Below, piece after piece: positions 1 through 8,500 of a DNA stretch of 18,856 nucleotides. Below the pieces are notes generated by a model that saw only the letters and a list, made by a program, of their open reading frames with translations, ran no database searches and had not been told where the DNA came from. The DNA is from an uncultured Collinsella sp. (GTDB lineage: Bacteria > Actinomycetota > Coriobacteriia > Coriobacteriales > Coriobacteriaceae). The stretch is taken from the NCBI GenBank assembly GCA_900553345.1, contig USDE01000006.1:1-18856 (forward strand), given 5' to 3'. How positions within the stretch are numbered: position 1 is the stretch's first letter; each line of letters begins with the position of its first letter. The translations under genes and the position numbers were made by a program.

Positions 1-1064
<1,064 letters not shown>

Positions 1065-1250
1065 ATGGCTCATCCCGTAATTGATGCCGACGAGTGCATC
1101 GCTTGTGGCGTTTGCGTCGACACCTGCCCCGCTGGCGTTCTGGAGCTCCAGGACGTCGCTACCGTCGCTGACGAGGACTCCTGCGTCGCCTGTGGCGCTT
1201 GCCAGGACGCTTGCCCCGCTGGCGCGATCACCGAGATCGTCGAGGAGTAA
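1065..1250 (+). CDS. Small 2[4Fe-4S] ferredoxin
   Basis: A 61-aa clostridial-type ferredoxin, a soluble low-potential electron carrier. Two CxxCxxCxxxCP motifs provide eight cluster ligands: C11, C14, C17, C21 and C40, C43, C46, C50. The two halves (ECIACGVCVDTCPAG and SCVACGACQDACPAG) are near duplicates, as is usual in this family. The ATG at 1065 follows AGAGGA at a good distance; an in-frame start further upstream at 999 would add a tail unlike any ferredoxin and is rejected. The protein is acidic. It is monocistronic, with its own candidate promoter and a strong terminator. Its partner enzyme (for example pyruvate:ferredoxin oxidoreductase or a hydrogenase) cannot be told from the context. 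Confidence 0.96.
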   Translation: MAHPVIDADECIACGVCVDTCPAGVLELQDVATVADEDSCVACGACQDACPAGAITEIVEE

Positions 1251-1289
1251 CAACTCCCCACTTGCACACTCAAAAGTACACCGTGCACA

Positions 1290-1330
1290 AAAAGGAGGCC
1301 TCCGCATCGCCGCGGAGGCCTCCTTTTGTT
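1290..1330 (+). terminator. Rho-independent terminator of the ferredoxin gene
   Basis: A perfect 16-bp stem pairs 1290-1305 with 1312-1327 around a 6-nt loop (ATCGCC). The lower stem is AAAA/TTTT and the T run TTTTGTTT follows. The A/T base on both sides means it could also stop transcripts from the left-going niaR operon, whose coding end is at 1452. Confidence 0.93.
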
Positions 1331-1367
1331 TGTATAGGCAGTTAATTGGGGACGGGGCTACCTTGGC

Positions 1368-1434
1368 AGTTGCGGTGGAATAGTTCCCGGTTCATTGCTT
1401 AGGTGCCGATTTTAGGAACTATTTCACCGCAACT
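1368..1434. repeat. Long hairpin element, REP/MITE-like, downstream of niaR
   Basis: Arms at 1368-1387 and 1415-1434 are complementary at 19 of 20 positions, enclosing a 27-nt loop. There is no T run after either arm, so it is not a standard terminator. Just to the left is AATTGGGGACGGGG (about 1344-1357), a G-rich block that I associate with dispersed intergenic palindromes. It lies between the ferredoxin terminator and the niaR stop codon, typical for a dispersed repeat unit. The structure is seen; family membership is inferred. Confidence 0.65.
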
Positions 1435-1451
1435 TATAGATGCGGCGTCGA

Positions 1452-1997
1452 CTAGGACAAATCGTCTTCGTAGGGCATCAGGTCTGCCAAGTAGCCTTTC
1501 TCCTTGAGTATGGCCTCGATCTCGTCGAGGGTCTGCTCGTCCTCCGCCGCGATGCGATGGAAGTGATAGCCGCTCGTCACCGTTAGTAGCGGGAAACTCT
1601 TGCCGCTCTCGATATCGTGCAGGTAGCGCTCAACATCGCGACGATTGCGAATGTCCAGGTCGGCCGTGATCTTGCCGTACACGCGGTGATTGACGATCAC
1701 GTTGAGCACGGCTCCTCCGGCGTCGACGATACTCGTAAGCTCATCGCCTGCCTGCTCCACGCCGTGGCGAACCTTGACCAAGCGCGTGGGCACAGCGGGG
1801 CTGCTGGGGGCCTCCTGCAGCACGTAGCCGCGATTGGTCGCCACGATATCGTGCCCATCGGCACGCAGCAGGGCGATGTCTTGCACGACAATCTGGCGGC
1901 TCACGCCAACCTCACGGGCAAGTGCGCTGCCCGAAACGGGCTCCTTGGCTTCCTCGAGCACGGCCATGATGGAACGGCGACGCTCGCGGGCGTCCAT
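1452..1997 (-). CDS. niaR: Niacin-responsive transcriptional repressor NiaR (HTH_11 + 3H domain)
   Basis: A 181-aa protein matching the NiaR (YrxA) family, which represses NAD synthesis and niacin uptake genes when nicotinic acid is present. An N-terminal winged helix-turn-helix spans about residues 1-60 (SGSALAREVGVSRQIVVQDI at 22-41). The C-terminal ligand-binding 3H domain, about 72-175, carries the expected metal-binding histidines in VRHG (H78), NHRVYG (H104) and GYHFHRI (H145, H147). It is the last gene of the nad operon: its ATG overlaps the nadC stop codon by one base (TAATG), so translation is coupled. That placement, and the large palindrome before nadA, imply autoregulation of the whole operon. 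The family assignment is firm; the operator link is inferred. Confidence 0.93.
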   Translation of the reverse strand: MDARERRRSIMAVLEEAKEPVSGSALAREVGVSRQIVVQDIALLRADGHDIVATNRGYVLQEAPSSPAVPTRLVKVRHGVEQAGDELTSIVDAGGAVLNVIVNHRVYGKITADLDIRNRRDVERYLHDIESGKSFPLLTVTSGYHFHRIAAEDEQTLDEIEAILKEKGYLADLMPYEDDLS

Positions 1998-2857
1998 TAT
2001 TTACCGTCCAGCAGACGCAGGTGCTTGAGCGAGAGGTCGAGAATCGGCGCAGAGTGCGTCAGCGCCCCCGAGCTAATAAAGTCAACGCCCAGGTCGGCGA
2101 GCGCGCGGATATTGTTGGCGTCCACGTTGCCCGAGCACTCGGTCTTGGCGCGACCGGCGATAAGCTCAATCGCGGCAGCCATGTCGTCGTGGGTCATGTT
2201 GTCGAACATGATGATATCGGCGCCGGCCTCAACTGCCTCGCGAACCATATCCAGATTCTCGCACTCAATCTCGACCGTCGTGGTAAACGATGCATGGGCG
2301 CGCGCCATCTCGATCGCACGCGTCACGCCGCCGGCGGCATCGATGTGGTTGTCCTTGAGCATGACGGCCGTCGACAGGTTGTAACGGTGATTGCTGCCGC
2401 CGCCGATCTCGACCGCGGCTTTCTCGAAGACGCGCATGCCCGGCGTGGTCTTGCGCGTGTCGACGAGCACGGTCTTGGTGCCCTCGAGCACCGCGGCCAT
2501 CTGGTGTGTATAGGTAGCGATGCCGCTCATGCGCTGCAGGTAGTTGAGCGCCACGCGCTCGCCCGAAAGCAGCACGCGCGCATCGCCGCGCACCTGGCCC
2601 ACGTGGTCACCGGCGTGCACCTCGTCGCCATCGACGACATCAAACAGCACCGAGCTCTGCGGATCCAGCAACTCAAAGGTGCGGGCAAACACATCCAAGC
2701 CGGCGATGATGCCATCGGCCTTGGCGATAAGCTCCACCGTGGCGGAGCGCGCCGTGGGACACACGCTCGCCGTGCTCACGTCCTCAAACGTGATGTCCTC
2801 GCGCAGGGCCTGCAGAATCAGATCATCGACGACGAGCTTCATGGTAATGGGGTTCAT
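1997..2857 (-). CDS. nadC: Nicotinate-nucleotide pyrophosphorylase (quinolinate phosphoribosyltransferase)
   Basis: Converts quinolinate and PRPP to nicotinate mononucleotide, CO2 and pyrophosphate, the third de novo NAD step. It is 286 aa, the usual length. Family blocks include LNYLQRMSGIAT (about 104-115), the quinolinate-binding DTRKTTPGMR (133-142), GGGSNHRYNLS (152-162) and LKDNHI (167-172), then the barrel strands with IECEN (197-201) and MFDNM (217-221). The ATG at 2857 is chosen because GGAGGAG stands six bases upstream, within the final GAG GAG TAG of nadB; MKL at residue 6 has no such site. The gap to nadB is only three bases, and the stop overlaps the niaR start, so the genes are tightly coupled. 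Confidence 0.97.
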   Translation of the reverse strand: MNPITMKLVVDDLILQALREDITFEDVSTASVCPTARSATVELIAKADGIIAGLDVFARTFELLDPQSSVLFDVVDGDEVHAGDHVGQVRGDARVLLSGERVALNYLQRMSGIATYTHQMAAVLEGTKTVLVDTRKTTPGMRVFEKAAVEIGGGSNHRYNLSTAVMLKDNHIDAAGGVTRAIEMARAHASFTTTVEIECENLDMVREAVEAGADIIMFDNMTHDDMAAAIELIAGRAKTECSGNVDANNIRALADLGVDFISSGALTHSAPILDLSLKHLRLLDGK

Positions 2858-2860
2858 GGT

Positions 2861-4237
2861 CTACTCCTCCACGGCCTGCGTGCCGGCGGCACGGGCCAAA
2901 TCATCGATTGCCAGGGTGTCGGCGCTCAGGGCGCGATGACGGCCATCGAGCGCGGGATCGCCCGCCTGCTCTACGGCCAGTGACTCGCCGGTACGCATGT
3001 ACCACGCGGCGCGGCGGCCCCAAACCAGAGACTCGAGCAGGCTGTTTGATGCAAGGCGGTTCTTGCCGTGAACGCCGTTGCAAGCCGTCTCGCCCGCGGC
3101 GTAGAGCTCGAGCATCGAGGTGCGGCCGTCCTTGTCAACCCACACGCCGCCCATAAAGTAGTGCTGCGTGGGCGTAACGGGGATGGGCTCGTCCAAGATG
3201 TCGCGGCCGTCCTCCAGGCAGCGTGCTCGGATGTTGGCGAAGTGCCCGGTCACCACGTCGCGCTCGACGGGGGCAAAGCTTAGCCACTCGTGCTCGGTGC
3301 CGTCCTGCTTCATCTGCTCGCGAATAGCGGCGGCGACCACATCGCGCGGCTGAAGCTCGTCGGTAAAGCGCTCACCGGCGGCATTGAGCAAAATCGCTCC
3401 CTCGCCGCGGCAGCTCTCGCTGATCAGGAAGGTGCGGCCCGGCTGCGGCGAGAACAGACCCGTGGGGTGAATCTGCACGTAGTCCAGGTGCTCCATCTTA
3501 ATGCCATGCTCCTGAGCGATGTAGCAGGCATCGCCCGTGAGCTGCGGGTAGTTGGTCGAATGGTCGTATACGCCGCCGATACCGCCCGTCGCCCACAGCG
3601 TGTGGCGGGCATGGATCTTAAACGGCTCGCCGGCGTGCACGCCCTCGGCGGCGTTTGCCAGCTCGTCGGCGGGACGAACCGAGTTGTCCTCGTCCACGGG
3701 AACGGCAACGACGCCGGTGCACACCGTGGCACCGCCGCACTCGCCCGTCAAGATGTCGGTCATGGCCACGTGCTCCAAAATCTGCACGTTATCCAGCTTG
3801 CGAACGGCCTGGAGCAGCTTGGTCGTGATCTCCTTGCCCGTAATGTCGGCATGGAAGGCAATACGCGGACGGCTGTGCGCGCCCTCGCGGGTAAAGTCGA
3901 GGCTGCCGTCGGCCTTGCGCTCAAAATCCACGCCCATCGCTAGCAAGTCGTTGATGACCGAGCGGCTCGAGCGAATCATGATGTCGACGCTCTCGCGGCG
4001 GTTCTCGTAGTGGCCGGCGTGCATGGTGTCCTCAAAGAAGGCATCGTAATCCGAGCCTTCGGGCAGCACGCAGATACCGCCCTGCGCAAGCATCGAGTCG
4101 CACTCGTCGACAGTGCCCTTGGAGAGCATGATCACGCGCGTGCTCGTCGGCAGATTGAGGGCCGCGTACAGGCCCGCCACGCCGCAACCGGCAATGACAA
4201 CGTCGCACTCCATATCGGGGTATTGTTTGGTTTCCAC
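2861..4237 (-). CDS. nadB: L-aspartate oxidase, short form, GTG start
   Basis: FAD-dependent oxidation of L-aspartate to iminoaspartate, the substrate of NadA. The protein is 458 aa. The FAD-binding GxGxxG (GCGVAG, 17-22) is near the N-terminus, followed by AQGGI (51-55). HSRPR is at 121-125, DYVQIHPTGL at 252-261, SCRGEGA with the catalytic arginine at about R277, QHYFMGG at 358-364, and GETACNGVHGKNRLASNSLLE at 382-402. The GTG at 4237 is preferred: GGAGAGG stands six bases upstream, and the FAD motif starts 14 residues later. The open frame continues upstream into nadA without family resemblance. At 458 aa it is shorter than the roughly 530-540 aa E. coli enzyme, because it ends soon after the FAD domain and lacks most of the C-terminal helical domain. 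Confidence 0.95.
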   Translation of the reverse strand: METKQYPDMECDVVIAGCGVAGLYAALNLPTSTRVIMLSKGTVDECDSMLAQGGICVLPEGSDYDAFFEDTMHAGHYENRRESVDIMIRSSRSVINDLLAMGVDFERKADGSLDFTREGAHSRPRIAFHADITGKEITTKLLQAVRKLDNVQILEHVAMTDILTGECGGATVCTGVVAVPVDEDNSVRPADELANAAEGVHAGEPFKIHARHTLWATGGIGGVYDHSTNYPQLTGDACYIAQEHGIKMEHLDYVQIHPTGLFSPQPGRTFLISESCRGEGAILLNAAGERFTDELQPRDVVAAAIREQMKQDGTEHEWLSFAPVERDVVTGHFANIRARCLEDGRDILDEPIPVTPTQHYFMGGVWVDKDGRTSMLELYAAGETACNGVHGKNRLASNSLLESLVWGRRAAWYMRTGESLAVEQAGDPALDGRHRALSADTLAIDDLARAAGTQAVEE

Positions 4238-4256
4238 AGGAATCCTCTCCCTTGTA

Positions 4257-4289
4257 ATGTGACATAAGGGACTGCCCCTCATGTCACAT
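4257..4289. repeat. Hairpin in the nadA-nadB gap
   Basis: Perfect 9-bp arms ATGTGACAT (4257-4265) and ATGTCACAT (4281-4289) enclose a 15-nt loop that itself contains GGG and CCC separated by ACTG. It fills most of the 56-nt gap between the nadA stop and the nadB ribosome binding site. There is no T run. It may be a dispersed palindromic repeat unit, or a local processing or attenuation element that sets the nadA to nadB ratio. Confidence 0.55.
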
Positions 4290-4293
4290 CGTT

Positions 4294-5319
4294 CTAGCGC
4301 GCCGCGTACTCGAGCATGCGGTCGAGCGTAATTTTGGCCTGGTCGGCCGCCTCGTCCGACACGCCGATCTGTACCTCGCCCTCGCCCGTCTCCAGGCATC
4401 GCACGAGCTTTTCGAGTGTGATGAGATCCATGTTGACGCAGGTGGGCTGCACCGCGGGAAAATAGAACTTTTTGCCGGTGCCCTCGCAGCGGCGCTCGAG
4501 CTCGTAGAGCACGCCGCGGACCGTCACGATGATGAACTCACTCGCGTCCGAATCCTCGGCGTACTTGATGATGCCGGCGGTGGAGCCGATGTAGTCGGCC
4601 TCGGCAAGGACGTCGGCCTTGCATTCGGGGTGCGCCAGCACGAGCGCGTCGGGATGCGCATCCTGCGCATCGACGATCTGCTCGACGGTGATGATGTGAT
4701 GGCGCGGGCAATAGCCATTGTTGAGGATGACGTGCTTTTGTGGCACCTGCTCGGCTACGAAGCGGCCCAGGTTTTGATCGGGGATGAACAGGACGTGCTG
4801 CTGCGGCAGCTCGGACACGATCTTGACGGCGTTGGAGCTGGTGACGCACACGTCGCTCCAGCTCTTGATCTCGACCGTCGAGTTGACGTAGCAGACCACG
4901 GCAAGGTCGTCGCCGTACTCGGCGCGCGCCGCATCGACCGTCTCGCGCTTGACCATGTGCGCCATGGGGCAGTCCGCGCCCGGCTCGGGCAGCAGCACGG
5001 TCTTGGTGGGGTTGAGCAGCTTGGCGCTCTCGCCCATAAACTCCACGCCGCACAGCACGATGGTCTGCTGCGGCAGGCTCTTGGCGAGCTTTGCCAGGTA
5101 GAAGCTGTCGCCGACGTAATCGGCAACGGCTTGGACCTCGGGCGCCACATAGTAGTGCGCCAGGATCACCGCGTCACGTTGGGTTTTTAGTTGCTGAATG
5201 GCCTCGACAAGCTCTGCGGGCACCAGTGCCGCGCGCTCCGTTGCCGTCGTTGCCGATGCTAGGCCAGCCGCGATATCGCGTGCAAGCTCCGACGCATCCA
5301 TGTTCGCGCTCTGTGCCAT
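4294..5319 (-). CDS. nadA: Quinolinate synthase A
   Basis: [4Fe-4S] enzyme that condenses iminoaspartate with dihydroxyacetone phosphate to give quinolinate. It is 341 aa. Three cysteines at the family's cluster positions are visible: C90 in LCGVEFMGESAK, C204 in NGYCPRHH and C294 in QPTCVNM; the 90-residue spacing of the last two fits the long bacterial form. Other landmarks are AHYYV (54-58), VNSTVEIKSW (145-154) and AHPEC (229-233). The ATG at 5319 follows GAGAGGGG; a TTG just before it at 5322 is possible but unneeded. It is the first gene of the nadA-nadB-nadC-niaR operon, with the promoter and operator immediately upstream. The product acts in the cytoplasm with NadB, passing on the unstable iminoaspartate. 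Confidence 0.97.
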   Translation of the reverse strand: MAQSANMDASELARDIAAGLASATTATERAALVPAELVEAIQQLKTQRDAVILAHYYVAPEVQAVADYVGDSFYLAKLAKSLPQQTIVLCGVEFMGESAKLLNPTKTVLLPEPGADCPMAHMVKRETVDAARAEYGDDLAVVCYVNSTVEIKSWSDVCVTSSNAVKIVSELPQQHVLFIPDQNLGRFVAEQVPQKHVILNNGYCPRHHIITVEQIVDAQDAHPDALVLAHPECKADVLAEADYIGSTAGIIKYAEDSDASEFIIVTVRGVLYELERRCEGTGKKFYFPAVQPTCVNMDLITLEKLVRCLETGEGEVQIGVSDEAADQAKITLDRMLEYAAR

Positions 5320-5354
5320 CAAGGCCCCTCTCTTTTGGCGAATCTTGGGGCTTT

Positions 5355-5383
5355 AGTATGACACCTAGGTTTACAGCTGACAA
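5355..5383 (-). promoter_or_regulatory. Predicted promoter of the nadA-nadB-nadC-niaR operon
   Basis: On the minus strand, TTGTCA (5383-5378) is followed by exactly 17 nt and CATACT (5360-5355). These match the -35 and -10 consensus at 5 and 4 of 6 positions. Transcription would start near 5348, giving a short leader of about 30 nt that contains the nadA ribosome binding site. The -35 box covers the palindrome centre and the spacer is filled by one palindrome arm, so a bound repressor would block polymerase. Confidence 0.6.
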
Positions 5384-5404
5384 GACAGCTGTAAACCTAG
5401 GTGT
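5361..5404. promoter_or_regulatory. Probable NiaR operator: perfect 19-bp-arm palindrome
   Basis: Arms at 5361-5379 and 5386-5404 are perfectly complementary (19 of 19) around a 6-nt spacer (ACAAGA). Each arm contains CCTAGG and TTTACAGCTG or its complement. Outside this, CTTTAGT (5351-5357) and ACTAAAG (5413-5419) are also complementary, so symmetry extends in a broken form to about 69 bp. It overlaps the predicted nadA promoter. Because the operon encodes NiaR, NiaR is the natural ligand; the size suggests two dimers or a tetramer. The palindrome is seen; the protein assignment is inferred. Confidence 0.7.
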
Positions 5405-5428
5405 AAAGTTGAACTAAAGATTCAATCA

Positions 5429-5487
5429 TGCGGCAGGTCCATTTTCGAACTGGCAAGCTGAGGATAGTCGAAAATGGACCTGCCGCA
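5429..5487. repeat. Perfect 20-bp-arm hairpin, REP/MITE-like
   Basis: Arms at 5429-5448 and 5468-5487 are perfectly complementary over 20 bp, with a 19-nt loop. It lies between the nadA promoter and the terminator of the surface-protein gene. No T run follows either arm. In layout (arms of about 20 bp beginning TGCGG or AGTTGCGG, with an A/T-rich inner half) it resembles the element at 1368-1434, though the sequences differ. It may be a dispersed intergenic repeat; it could also insulate the nad promoter from read-through of the surface-protein gene. Confidence 0.65.
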
Positions 5488-5532
5488 CGGTTCGAGCAGC
5501 CCGTTTTGTCTTGGCCCGAGAAGCGGTAGGCA

Positions 5533-5567
5533 TAAAGCGGGTCCGGATTGCTCGATCCGGACCCGCT
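5533..5567 (-). terminator. Probable terminator of the surface-protein gene
   Basis: A perfect 13-bp GC-rich stem pairs 5536-5548 with 5555-5567 around a 6-nt loop (TGCTCG). It begins 16 nt past the stop codon of the leftward surface-protein gene. On the minus strand the stem is followed by only a short T run (TTTAT), so it is a weaker intrinsic terminator than the others here. Confidence 0.65.
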
Positions 5568-5583
5568 GGGAACTGGCATGCGG

Positions 5584-8500
5584 TTAAGCGCGGCGCTTCA
5601 TGGCCCACGCCAGCAGCAGGGCTGCCACACCGGCAGCGAGTACGGCACCGGCCATGGCGTACGCGCTGTCGCCGGACTGAGGCAGCGTCTCCTTGCCAGC
5701 CTTCTTCTTAGGCTTGGAAGTCGTAGTCGTGGTGGTCGTAGTCGTGGTGGTCTGGCCAGGAGCGGGCTTGGCAGCCTCGGCAACGGTGAAGGTCGTCTCG
5801 GCAGTGCCCGTAGCCGAAACCACGCTCAGCTTGTGTTCGCCCACGCCGAGCGTCTTTAGGAAGCTCGCCTTGAGCGTCACGATCGTAGAGCCCTCGGTGA
5901 GCACGTAGTTCTCGGCGGCGACCTCCCTATCGTCGACCAGCACCTTCTGGAAGAACTCAATCGGCGCGCTCGAGCGGAAGCTCAGGTCCTTGGCGGCGTC
6001 GACCACCATCGTCTGGCCCTTGCCGTCGATGATCTCGGGTGTCAGAATCGCGATCTCCTCGGTCTTGCCCTTCTCGCCGCAGACGGTGCACTCCTCATGC
6101 CTCTCTCCCTTGGCCTCAACGGTCGCCGGCTTGTCGACGACCCACTCAAAGGTGTGCTTGGCCTTGTCGAGGATCTCGCCGCAGCGGCAGACATGCCAGT
6201 GGTTCTTGGCGTCGTGTGCCCAGCCGGAGCCGTCGGGCTCGTGCTTAAGCACGCCCTCAACCGTCACATTCACGTCGTGCTCGACGTCCTTAAGCTCAAA
6301 GGTGCCGGCGTCGGAGAGCTTAACGGCCTTACCGTCAACCTTTACGGCGTAGTCCTTGCCCGCAAAGTACGCACTGTCGATGCTCATGGCGAGCTTTGCG
6401 GAGCCGTGCCAGTCGAGCTCGGTTGCCGTCGAGGTGAGCGTGTAGCCAACCTGGCTGCTCGGCAGCGTCACGACGAGCTTGCGGCCCGCCTTCACGGTAA
6501 CCTCGGTAACGGCAGAGGCGTCGTAGTTGGTCTTGGCCTGGTAGCGCACCTCGTACATGCCGGCGGCGAGGTCTTTGAGCTCGGTCACGCCCTCGCCCAC
6601 GGCCTGGTACTCGGCGGCGCCCTGAGCGCGCCACTCCATGGTGCCGTCGACGCCCGTTATCTTGCCATCCTTCTTGCCGCTCACGGTCTCCGCCTCGGCC
6701 TGGACCTTCGGCGCGTCCTGAGCGGCGTTCTTGATGGAGAACTCGCACGTCAGGCCCTCAGTCGGCAGCGCGTAGTTGCCAGCGGCCTTGCCCGTCAGCG
6801 CACCGAGGGTCGCCGTGTAAAAAGTGCCGGCCTCGGTCTGGGAGCCCTCGACGGTCGCGCCGAGGTCATCATTGCCGATAACATTGCCGAGCGTGGCCAC
6901 AGGGCAGTGCTCCTTGCCGTCATAGGTGAACTCGGTGGTGCCCCACGTCACAGTGAGCAGACGCTGGTTGATGGTGAACATGCCGTCGACGAACGTGATG
7001 CTGTAGTTGGGGTTTGCACCCTCGGGCTGCGTCAGCTTCAGAGCATAGCCGCCCTCGCGCACGCCCTCGTCCTCGTCGCGCTCAATCTCAATACCCTGAA
7101 GGCTCTCACCCTCGACAAGCTCACCGGATGTGATCGCCCACGTAAACACGGGGTCAGCCTCGCCGTACGTCTTGGAGGAGTCGTCAGCTGCGACCGTAAT
7201 CGCGCGCGGCTTGACCTCGAGCGTAACCTCACCCTCGGCCTTCACACCGTCGATCGTCACCTTATAGGAAACAGTCAGTGTGCCGACGTCCTTGATCTTG
7301 GGGGCCTCGGGAGACCAGTTCTTGCCGTCGGTGCTGTACTGGGCCGTCGCGCCCTCGGGCAGGCTCGTCGCATCGACCGTGTGATACGCACCGTCGTACT
7401 CGTCGGAGTAGCCGGCGATAGCAGCGGCAGGAATCTCGTCTGCAGGCAACGCATGTCCACAGACCGTGCACTGCTGATGCTTGGAGCCAGCCTCGGTTGC
7501 CGTGGGCGCCTTGTCGACAACCCACTCAAAGGTGTGCGTGGCCTCGTCGATTTTCTCGCCGCAGGTGCACTCGTGCCAGTGCGTATTGTCGTCGGAGAGC
7601 CATTTGTCGTTCACGGCCTCGTGCTTGTGCACGCCCTCGACCGTGATGGCGGTATTCTCCTCGACATCGCTCAGGACGAACCTTCCGCCCTCGTTCTTCT
7701 CGAGAACCACACCGTTTGCCTTGACAGCAAAGTCGTCGCCCGCGTAGTAGCCATCGGAGATCTTTACCGAGAACTCCACGCTTTCGTGCCACTGCAGTCT
7801 GTTCGGGCTATGCCACACTATCGAGTACGCGTCATTTTTCTCGGAAAGGCTGACGTTCAGGTACTTACCCTTGCCGACATGCACTTCCACAGGCGTGGAC
7901 GGCATGTAATTATTGGTCTCGGCATACCAGACCTGGTAGTCGCCAGCGGCAAGATTCTCAATCTTACCGTCTTCGGAAACCATGGTCTCGCCATCGGCGT
8001 CCCCGGCTTCGGTGCGGAACAGGCGGTAGGCAACGCCGCCGTGCGCGCCTTCAATCTTGCCGTCGCACTTGCCACGGATGGTTTCGGCGGTAGCCTTCAG
8101 GCCCTGGGGTTTCTCCTGCTCGGCCTTATAAATCGTGTAGGTATACTCAAGGTTTTCGGTAGGAAGGGCGTAATTCTTGATGACCTCGGGGTCGCCGTCG
8201 AGGCCCGTCACCTTTGCCGGATAGCTGCCGGCATCGATGCCCGTCGCGTTCTCGACCTTATAGGAAACCTTGCCCTCGTCACCCTCGGCAACATTGCTGA
8301 CCGTGACCTTGGGGCCCTGAGGCTTGCCGTTATAGGTATACGTTCCGACCGTCCAGCCAACACCAATCTGGCGCTTGGTGATCTCGAACGTGCCGGTCTG
8401 GAGAAGCGTCAGTTCATAGTTACCCTGTCGGATCTTGTCCACCGTGTTGAGGGGCTCGCGCTGCTCAATCGTCAGCTTATAGGTGCCCACGTTCTCGCCG

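Noticed and set aside
4238..4399. Upstream extension of nadB into nadA
   Set aside because: The extra residues are Arg/Gly-rich with no family match; GTG at 4237 has a ribosome binding site at the right distance.
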